From a virus: 63,203 nt of DNA. The DNA lies in IMG/VR virus record IMGVR_UViG_3300036781_000090, positions 1 to 63,203 of that record; one strand, given 5' to 3'. The notes under the pieces were generated by a model. The model did no database searches and was not told where the DNA came from. It saw only the letters and a program-made list of their open reading frames with translations. The translations under genes and the position numbers were made by a program. Below are positions 57,558 to 63,203 of this stretch, piece after piece (positions within the stretch are counted from its first letter, which is position 1; each line of letters starts with the position of its first letter).

Positions 57558-59461
57558 AAAAACTGCTTTTCTCTGCGTTATTTTTCCTTGCTCTTTGTGC
57601 TCCTTCATTCTCTCAGGGGTGTGGGCCGAATAATGCAAATTGCATCGTCCCAACGGCCCCTCCTGGCACTAATAACAATCAGGCTGCTTCTACGGCGTTT
57701 GTTCAGCAAGCTATTAGCGGAGGCGGGTCCGCTATCACGGCCCTTACTGGCGATGTGACTGCCGTAGGTCCAGGGTCAGTGGCCGCTACACTGGCAACCG
57801 TAAATTCTAATGTTGGTTCTTTCGGCGGTGCAAACTCAATCCCATCGTTTACCGTTGATGCCAAGGGCCGCATTACTGCGGCTAGCAGCAATGTTCCTGC
57901 TATTCCGTTTACTGAAATTACAGGGACGCCATCTTGTTCCCAGATACAAACCTTTACTGGAGATATAACAAATTCTCTCTGCGTAATGACGCTGGCAACG
58001 GTCAACTCAAACGTTGGGACGTTTGGTGACTCAACCCACGCCGTTACGGTTACGGCAGATGGCAAGGGAAGAATTACTGCAATATCTCAAACGCCAATTG
58101 TCGCGGCTAGCTCTATATCAACCCCGGGCGGCAGATTAACCCCTGTCTCGGCAATGCCTGTCATCACCACAAGCGCTACGGCGGTAACGACATTATATTA
58201 TGCCCCTATTTCTGGGGTTTATCCAACTGTACCTATATATAATGGCACTTCTTTTGTGCCTACGTTGTTTGCATCAAGCGGCACTGACAAAGTCGGACTT
58301 ACGCACGTCCTAAGCCCAACCGCTCATAACAGCGATGCGGCTTATGACGAATTTGTCGGTCTTGACGGTTCAACGGTTCGGCTTGGTACTGGACCAAATT
58401 GGCAAAGCCTATCGGGGGTAATCAACGGGCCTTGCGGGCAAACGTCTTCTGGAGGCAGGGGCACGGGTGCCGGAACTACAGAACTTATAATGATGTTTGG
58501 TATTTGTGTGAATGCAAATACCATGACAGTTACCTACAATGACGGATCAAGTAGCGGGACGTTTAGTTGCCCCCAATATAGGTGCACTTATGTTGGCAGT
58601 GCATTCATCCCACAAGCGTCTACCACTCTCCGGGCAGCTATATCTTCAACTGGCGCGACTAGTATCAGCGTGACTGACCCTTGCGGGTCCGGTTGGACCT
58701 GTTTCCCTTATAGCGCCCCGACCAGCCCTCTATCTTTCTATATCAAGATTGATAGTGAAATTATGCTCGTTACTTCAGGGAATGAATGTACATTTGTCCC
58801 GGGAACTGGGTGTGGGACATACGCTGGAACTTGGACTGTAACCAGGGCTCAAAGAGGAACAACCGCTGCTACTCATCTTAACGGTGCTGCCGTTAATATG
58901 TCTCCAGGACAGACGCAATGTTCTCTGAAGCCAGCAAACGGTTCCGCTTCAGCAAACGGTGGTGATGCTTCTCTGTGTGCTATCTATAACGCATACAATC
59001 GAAGCCCTATGTCTATCTACTCCCGAGATAATGTCATTCAGTGGACGTACACGACGCCCAACGTATGGCATTCGTGCAATGGCTCCAATGCGAACCGTTT
59101 TGCATGGTTTGATGGACTAGGAACGATGGAGGTAGAGGCTAGAAACTACACCTCCATTTTAGGATTCGGGGACGGCGGGACGGGCATAGATTCGACCACC
59201 GCCCCACTAGGTCTTTTTTCTCTCAATTCTCTTTCTACTAATTCGGGATCGTCACCGAGTCTCGTCGCTGATGGTAGCGGAGTGGCAAATCTTAGCGGCA
59301 ACCAAACACTGCAAATGCCACCATCAGTCGCGACACAGCAATCTATCGGACGGCATTATGCCCAATGCCTCGAATATATCGATACCACCACTGTTGGCGG
59401 TCACAATATTGTTGGCAGCGGTCAGGGGTATCAGATGATTATTGGCGTCTTAAACAACTGA
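57554..59461 (+). CDS. Second tail fibre with signal peptide
   Basis: 635 residues, GTG start in a GTGA overlap. Signal peptide (MKKLLFSALFFLALCAPSFS), then N-terminal region with AASTAFVQQAI, then two copies of the fibre motif ATVNSNVG(S/T)FG..........DAKGRITA (about 75-110 and 145-180) common in collar/tail fibres, and a long beta-rich C-terminal part with several Cys. Likely a receptor-binding or side fibre. Confidence 0.8.
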   Translation: MKKLLFSALFFLALCAPSFSQGCGPNNANCIVPTAPPGTNNNQAASTAFVQQAISGGGSAITALTGDVTAVGPGSVAATLATVNSNVGSFGGANSIPSFTVDAKGRITAASSNVPAIPFTEITGTPSCSQIQTFTGDITNSLCVMTLATVNSNVGTFGDSTHAVTVTADGKGRITAISQTPIVAASSISTPGGRLTPVSAMPVITTSATAVTTLYYAPISGVYPTVPIYNGTSFVPTLFASSGTDKVGLTHVLSPTAHNSDAAYDEFVGLDGSTVRLGTGPNWQSLSGVINGPCGQTSSGGRGTGAGTTELIMMFGICVNANTMTVTYNDGSSSGTFSCPQYRCTYVGSAFIPQASTTLRAAISSTGATSISVTDPCGSGWTCFPYSAPTSPLSFYIKIDSEIMLVTSGNECTFVPGTGCGTYAGTWTVTRAQRGTTAATHLNGAAVNMSPGQTQCSLKPANGSASANGGDASLCAIYNAYNRSPMSIYSRDNVIQWTYTTPNVWHSCNGSNANRFAWFDGLGTMEVEARNYTSILGFGDGGTGIDSTTAPLGLFSLNSLSTNSGSSPSLVADGSGVANLSGNQTLQMPPSVATQQSIGRHYAQCLEYIDTTTVGGHNIVGSGQGYQMIIGVLNN

Positions 59462-59471
59462 GGTCGTATAG

Positions 59472-59981
59472 ATGCATTCCAGCTTTAAAGCATCTCTAAG
59501 ACTCGTCCTTAAAAGCGAGGGCGGCAATGATGATGACCCTTCTGACCATGGCGGCAGAACTTCTCGCGGTATTACTCAGGCGACATATGATGCATGGTGT
59601 CAGATAGAGAAAAAGCCAAAGGGTGACGTTTGGGAAGCCTCGGATGTGGATGTCTCCACGATCTACCTGGATAACTACTGGAACCCGTGGTGTGATAGTC
59701 TCCCTGTTGGGGTTGATTATATGTTCTTCGATATGTCCGTAAACGGCGGACACCATAGGGCTATTGTTCTGTTGCAAAAAGCTCTTGGTGTTGCCGCCGA
59801 TGGCGTAATGGGGCCGCAGACCAGATTATCAATATCCAAATCTGATCGTCAGGAATTGATAAAGAGATTCACTCAGGTAAAAAGGGATTGGTATATTTCA
59901 CTTCACCAGCCGAAATATACAAAAGGGTGGCTTAACAGGTGCGATAGTGTGCAAAAAGATGCTCTACAGATGATTTCCTGA
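59472..59981 (+). CDS. Endolysin, GH108 family
   Basis: 169 residues. SEGGNDDDPSDHGGRTSRGITQATYD (about 15-40) carries the catalytic Glu in EGGxxxDPxDxGGxTxxGIT, diagnostic of glycoside hydrolase family 108 (N-acetylmuramidase). VNGGHHRAIVLLQKALGVAADGVMGPQT (about 90-117) is the peptidoglycan-binding part that accompanies it. No signal peptide, so it needs a holin. It starts the lysis cassette. Confidence 0.93.
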   Translation: MHSSFKASLRLVLKSEGGNDDDPSDHGGRTSRGITQATYDAWCQIEKKPKGDVWEASDVDVSTIYLDNYWNPWCDSLPVGVDYMFFDMSVNGGHHRAIVLLQKALGVAADGVMGPQTRLSISKSDRQELIKRFTQVKRDWYISLHQPKYTKGWLNRCDSVQKDALQMIS

Positions 59982-59998
59982 AACAACATAGGTCAGAG

Positions 59999-60403
59999 AT
60001 GAATAAGCTTACTACAAGCCAGAAATTTCAAATCGCTCTTGGCGTCCTTGGTGTCCTTGTTGCTTCTACCGGTCAACTAACTGACTTGTTCGGCCCACAG
60101 GTTACAAAATATGTTGTTTCGGTAGCCGGTCTTGGAGTGGCTATGCTTTCGACCGTTGGTGCGATTGTCACGGGTCAAGGCAGCCAGATTCAAGACGTTC
60201 AAGATATGGCCCGCAACAACCCTAATTCAGATGCCGGTAAGGCGGTTGTCCAAACTGTGGTTGATTTTGCCAAGAACCCTACATCTCCGGTTCAGGGAAT
60301 CATCACTACGGCAACACCGGAAGGTAAAGCCTTGGCCGCGTCTATTCCAGGTCCAATTGTCACGGCTGGCTCTGATGCCGCTGTTGATATCGCAAAATCC
60401 TAG
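59999..60403 (+). CDS. Holin candidate
   Basis: 134 residues. Two hydrophobic segments (about 11-27 and 37-59) after a short polar N terminus, then a soluble tail. Position directly after the endolysin and topology fit a class II holin (or phage holin/superinfection protein). Confidence 0.65.
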   Translation: MNKLTTSQKFQIALGVLGVLVASTGQLTDLFGPQVTKYVVSVAGLGVAMLSTVGAIVTGQGSQIQDVQDMARNNPNSDAGKAVVQTVVDFAKNPTSPVQGIITTATPEGKALAASIPGPIVTAGSDAAVDIAKS

Positions 60404-60411
60404 AGGAACAT

Positions 60412-60819
60412 ATGAAAAAGATTACTTCTTTAATCGCCGCTGTATTTCTTGCCGTATCTTTGGCTGGGTGTGCAGGATTTGTTCAGAAAGTAGAGACGGC
60501 TGTTTCTGTCGTCACATCTGCATCTGTTACGCCGCAAGAGGCTTATATCGCAATCAATGCGTTTGATGCTGTTGAGGCGACGACCACGAATGTTCTTCGG
60601 GTTCCTTTGTGCAACGGAACTAGACCAGTCTGCCGTCCGTTGGGTGTAAGAGAGCAGATCAATAAGACCGTTCTAGCGGGTCGGGTAGCCCGTAACGAGG
60701 TCAAGGCTTATATGAGAGCCAACCCCGGCCAGAGCATTTCAATCCAGAGCTTCTCGGACCTGAAATCAGCCACCTCATCGCTTCAAGTCATCGTTTCAAC
60801 CTATCAGTCAGCGAGCTAA
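60412..60819 (+). CDS. Lipoprotein of the lysis region
   Basis: 135 residues. Lipobox LAGC at 17-20 (MKKITSLIAAVFLAVSLAGC). Mature part helical with a CNGTRPVCRP loop. An outer-membrane lipoprotein here may be a spanin component or accessory. Confidence 0.65.
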   Translation: MKKITSLIAAVFLAVSLAGCAGFVQKVETAVSVVTSASVTPQEAYIAINAFDAVEATTTNVLRVPLCNGTRPVCRPLGVREQINKTVLAGRVARNEVKAYMRANPGQSISIQSFSDLKSATSSLQVIVSTYQSAS

Positions 60820-60821
60820 CC

Positions 60822-61109
60822 ATGAACGTAGTCTTGACGCTTCTGCTTCAGATCATCTCGCAGATTTCTGGTAATGCGACGGTTGACCTTATAGCTAGGA
60901 TTATCAGCGCGCTAGAAATCCTCATTCCTCTGATAAAGGACGAGATTCAGACGCTATATCCCATTGTGCAGAACATAATCGCTGCACTCCGTGGGAACGG
61001 CGAAATCACTCAAGATCAAATGGATGCTCTTGATAAGGCTGAATCTGCGCTTGACGATCAATTCGATGCAGCTAATGCGGCAGCGATGGCTGAGGAGAAC
61101 AAGGGTTAG
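60822..61109 (+). CDS. Amphipathic helical protein
   Basis: 95 residues. Hydrophobic helices (MNVVLTLLLQIISQIS, LIARIISALEILIPLI) and an acidic tail. Possibly a membrane-associated lysis component. Confidence 0.55.
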   Translation: MNVVLTLLLQIISQISGNATVDLIARIISALEILIPLIKDEIQTLYPIVQNIIAALRGNGEITQDQMDALDKAESALDDQFDAANAAAMAEENKG

Positions 61110-61123
61110 CCGTATTCTCTAAG

Positions 61124-61354
61124 GTGTCCGAAAGCTTCAAATTCTTGTGGGATGCCTGCCAACAGGCGTCCCCAATCGTTTGTTTTCTAGAGACTATCGC
61201 CATCGTAGTTATCTGGCGTCAAATGAAGTTCGAACGTGTTGAGCATCGGAAGTCTGAGAATGGCTTTACATCAACGGTTCTTAAGCACGCAAAAGTTACG
61301 GATAAACTGGCAAATGCTCTCAATCGTCTATCTAACAAAAGCAGGCGGCAATGA
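61124..61354 (+). CDS. Small membrane protein
   Basis: 76 residues, GTG start. One hydrophobic segment (SPIVCFLETIAIVVIW, 16-31) then a basic helix. ATGA overlap with the next gene. Could be an i-spanin-type protein, but the coiled coil is short. Confidence 0.5.
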   Translation: MSESFKFLWDACQQASPIVCFLETIAIVVIWRQMKFERVEHRKSENGFTSTVLKHAKVTDKLANALNRLSNKSRRQ

Positions 61355-61587
61355 GCCTAGCCATGGAATCTGAACCACAAGGATGGTTTATCAGATGGTG
61401 GCGGGGATTATTTGCCCCCAACCCTTCTATTGAACTCATGAACCTGGATACTGCCACCAAGAGATTAGAAAGTGCTGCCATTAAGATTGAGGCAGCCGCA
61501 GCCAAACTTGAAGACCCTTGGGGCGCTATGAGTAGGCATATGAAGGAGCCTCGGCCTCGTAAAAAGCGCAAGGCTCCAAAGAAATGA
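61351..61587 (+). CDS. Hypothetical protein
   Basis: 78 residues, ATGA overlap. Amphipathic helix (TKRLESAAIKIEAAAAKLE) and very basic end (RPRKKRKAPKK). Family not recognised. Confidence 0.5.
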   Translation: MSLAMESEPQGWFIRWWRGLFAPNPSIELMNLDTATKRLESAAIKIEAAAAKLEDPWGAMSRHMKEPRPRKKRKAPKK

Positions 61588-62033
61588 ATGATCTTGGCTT
61601 GCTAATGTTCGGCGTCAGTAATGCCGTATTTTCTCCACAGCTAATCGAGTTTCTCAATGGATCAACATTTGTCCTCCATATTTCAATGGCATGGTTCTTT
61701 GGCGAATACACTCTATTGAGGTTTCACGATTACGGGTTTTCCAGAGAGACTTATGATAGGGTGGATGGCCCTCTATCAGTTACGATTGTGTCTATTGGTT
61801 GCGCTATTGTTCGCGGGTCATTTTGGCTTCTCCGATTTATGCAAAACCGGCACATGCCTACAGAGGCAATCGTTCCGTCCTTGTCGGTTCTGGTTATTAT
61901 CGGAGCAGCCATTACGGTAGCTGGTGGGGTTTGCGCGGTGCGCGTGTTCGCAAACCCTAAGTACGGGAAATATCCATGGGTGACAACGTTCATTGTCTCC
62001 ATGCTATTCGGAGCATTGGCTTTCTTGCATTGA
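61584..62033 (+). CDS. Four-span membrane protein
   Basis: 149 residues, ATGA overlap. Hydrophobic segments near 27-43, 65-83, 95-117 and 128-148. Typical of accessory membrane proteins of phage lysis regions. Function unknown. Confidence 0.6.
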   Translation: MNDLGLLMFGVSNAVFSPQLIEFLNGSTFVLHISMAWFFGEYTLLRFHDYGFSRETYDRVDGPLSVTIVSIGCAIVRGSFWLLRFMQNRHMPTEAIVPSLSVLVIIGAAITVAGGVCAVRVFANPKYGKYPWVTTFIVSMLFGALAFLH

Positions 62034-62058
62034 TTATAAACCTGAATTTGGGAAACAA

Positions 62059-62448
62059 ATGTCATCCCGCAACGGCAATGGTTGGACTAAGTACGCCACT
62101 ATCGGCGCTGCTGTAATTCCGGCTTTTGCCGCTTTTGTCACGGTCATAGTTCAATATTCCAATCAAGCCGCTGAAGTACGATTGCAGGCTACTCGAAATT
62201 CTGAATACGAACGCAGACTAGGAATATCTGAAGACACGGCCAGAAGGCAGGAGTTGCTAATGGCCAACCAAGCCCAAGCCTTGAATGAAATTGAAACGCA
62301 GTTTTGCGAAAGTGACCATCTTAGGAATTTGATGCACGCGGAAGACCTGAGAAAGTTATCCATGCTTTGGGAGAAGACGTTCGCTATAAAAATCCCTACC
62401 GACAATGCGTATTATCCCATTGTGTGTAATCGGAAAGCGCGTCAGTAA
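62059..62448 (+). CDS. Inner-membrane spanin candidate
   Basis: 129 residues from ATG 62059. One N-terminal span (IGAAVIPAFAAFVTVIVQY, 15-33) followed by about 60 residues of coiled coil (SNQAAEVRLQATRNSEYERR...LNEIETQF). This is Rz-like topology. Its outer-membrane partner could be one of the nearby lipoproteins. Confidence 0.55.
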   Translation: MSSRNGNGWTKYATIGAAVIPAFAAFVTVIVQYSNQAAEVRLQATRNSEYERRLGISEDTARRQELLMANQAQALNEIETQFCESDHLRNLMHAEDLRKLSMLWEKTFAIKIPTDNAYYPIVCNRKARQ

Positions 62449-62537
62449 CGATATGAATGTGAACAGTTTTCACAATAGGAAAGGTTAGTTTCATACCGCG
62501 CCAAACGGAATTTGGCATAGCAGAAGGAAGAAGCAGT

Positions 62538-62834
62538 ATGTTTACATTGAAGCTCTATAGAAATGGCCCGATTTCGCCCGGTGGAATGACCGTCATTGTG
62601 GAAACTTGTGGGTTATGGGTCGGTCACTGTGACAATGACATAAAACATGTGCAGGCCTTCAAAAAGAAGGTTGGCGTGATGGATGAAGAAGGAACGCCAG
62701 AGTTCTATGTTGGTGGCTCTTGGAAGCCTATTGCTGGCGCTGGCGATCTTCCTACAGCCATTAATGAGAGTAATTATTTTGATTGGGGTGTCCTTGAAAA
62801 CGCCCAAGGCAAAACAACGGAAATGTTTCGCTAA
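62538..62834 (+). CDS. Last gene of the late operon
   Basis: 98 residues. KLYRNGPISPGGMTVIVETCGLWVG then IKHVQAFKKKVGVMDEEG; beta-rich. Ends just before a terminator. Family not recognised. Confidence 0.6.
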   Translation: MFTLKLYRNGPISPGGMTVIVETCGLWVGHCDNDIKHVQAFKKKVGVMDEEGTPEFYVGGSWKPIAGAGDLPTAINESNYFDWGVLENAQGKTTEMFR

Positions 62835-62851
62835 GAGATAGCGTGATAAAT

Positions 62852-62890
62852 AACCCCGCTGTCAGAAATGATGGCGGGGTTTTGTTATTT
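62852..62890 (+). terminator. Rho-independent terminator, end of late operon
   Basis: AACCCCGC (62852-62859) pairs with GCGGGGTT (62874-62881), followed by TTGTTATTT. It closes the long rightward unit. Confidence 0.85.
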
Positions 62891-62909
62891 GACGGTTCCG
62901 TGACGGTAT

Positions 62910-63036
62910 GGCATAAGGTGAAGCGCAGTGGTTGGGAGAGCACCGACCCGTGAGGAAAGGTTTAGTCTGACCCGAAAGGGTAAATTACCGAAAGCGGGAA
63001 ACCGCATGCCTCTATTGTCAGGGTTAAGCGCCTGAC
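62910..63036. other. Structured leader with GAAA tetraloops
   Basis: GGCAT (62910-62914) pairs with ATGCC (63006-63010) around stems ACCC-GAAA-GGGT (62970-62981) and GCGG-GAAA-CCGC (62994-63005); GTCAGG/CCTGAC (63017-63022/63031-63036) follows. No gene lies in 62835-63112. Two GNRA tetraloops and an enclosing stem suggest a folded RNA, possibly the 5' leader of the gene at 63113 (= 37). A D-arm-like stretch occurs near 62921-62941 but no complete tRNA is found. Confidence 0.45.
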
Positions 63037-63076
63037 CTGCGCGCCAATTAACAAGATACGGTTTAGGAGGACCGGA

Positions 63077-63203
63077 GAAAAGCGAACATAAACCCAACGG
63101 AGAACCAACACGATGATACGTGCGACCGTCATCGCGGTAGTCACCGCCGCTGTCTGTATGCTCGGCTTCTCGCCAGCCCAAGCTAAACCAAAGCGTTACC
63201 ACC
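63077..63203. repeat. Terminal redundancy, copy 2
   Basis: Identical to bases 1-127. See the first entry. Confidence 0.95.
63113..63203 (+). CDS. Secreted NlpC/P60-like protein, start only
   Basis: Repeat of the first 91 bases of the gene at 37-567, cut by the window edge; it exists only because of the terminal redundancy. Confidence 0.9.
   Translation, partial: MIRATVIAVVTAAVCMLGFSPAQAKPKRYH

Noticed and set aside
62910-63010. tRNA at the circle junction
   Set aside because: A D-arm-like stretch and a 5-bp closing stem exist, but there is no TTCGA loop, anticodon arm or CCA.
1-63203. CRISPR arrays, integrase, DNA polymerase, RNA polymerase, reverse transcriptase
   Set aside because: I looked for each and found no regularly spaced repeats and no protein with the required motifs.

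Overview
The window is a complete genome of a tailed bacteriophage with a short (podovirus-type) tail. Bases 63077-63203 repeat bases 1-127 exactly, so the molecule closes into a circle of about 63,076 bp that was cut open for display. The virion module (portal, Bbp19-like protein, scaffold, capsid protein and its decoration protein, adaptor, tail nozzle, three internal/ejection proteins) resembles Bordetella phage BPP-1-like and T7-like podoviruses. The host is most likely an alphaproteobacterium of the Rhizobiales: the phage carries GcrA-like and GapR-like proteins, which are alphaproteobacterial families, and a secreted NlpC/P60-like protein of a type I remember from Bradyrhizobium relatives. 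I see no DNA polymerase, RNA polymerase, integrase, recognisable repressor or reverse transcriptase.

Layout. (1) 37-793, plus strand: end of the late/lysis-side unit (secreted Cys/His protein, mini-lipoprotein, small membrane protein). (2) 790-9801, minus strand: a long early-type operon of about 30 mostly tiny genes, many coupled by ATGA overlaps. It holds an ERF single-strand annealing protein, NinB, HNH-type nucleases, several zinc-ribbon microproteins and small membrane proteins. (3) 9840-9993: divergent control region with the 3' half of a tRNA-like sequence and a strong promoter. (4) 9994-20722, plus strand: regulatory and replication unit with GcrA-like, GapR-like and DnaA-domain-IV proteins, two HNH genes (one decayed), many small accessory genes, an unusually structured noncoding stretch (19687-20112) and a replication-type protein. 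(5) 20703-22456, minus strand: seven small genes. (6) 22583-62834, plus strand: an RHH-like protein, an SNase-like nuclease, a gene broken by an insertion sequence, then terminase, portal, capsid, tail, ejection proteins, fibres, endolysin and holin/spanin candidates, ended by a terminator.

Notable points. An IS1595-type element (23520-25679) has near-perfect 25-bp inverted repeats and a perfect 8-bp target duplication, and carries a small cargo operon. The palindrome TTGACAG-N-CTGTCAA occurs intact four times and degenerate twice, each time overlapping a -35 box, which suggests a phage-wide operator. At least five virion/fibre-type proteins begin with Sec signal peptides. Four intergenic regions fold into clusters of hairpins.

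How it may work together (inference): the GcrA/GapR/DnaA-IV trio would tune host transcription and replication initiation, the replication-type protein at 20117 would recruit the host replisome, and ERF, NinB and the HNH nuclease would recombine concatemers for headful-type packaging by the terminase.
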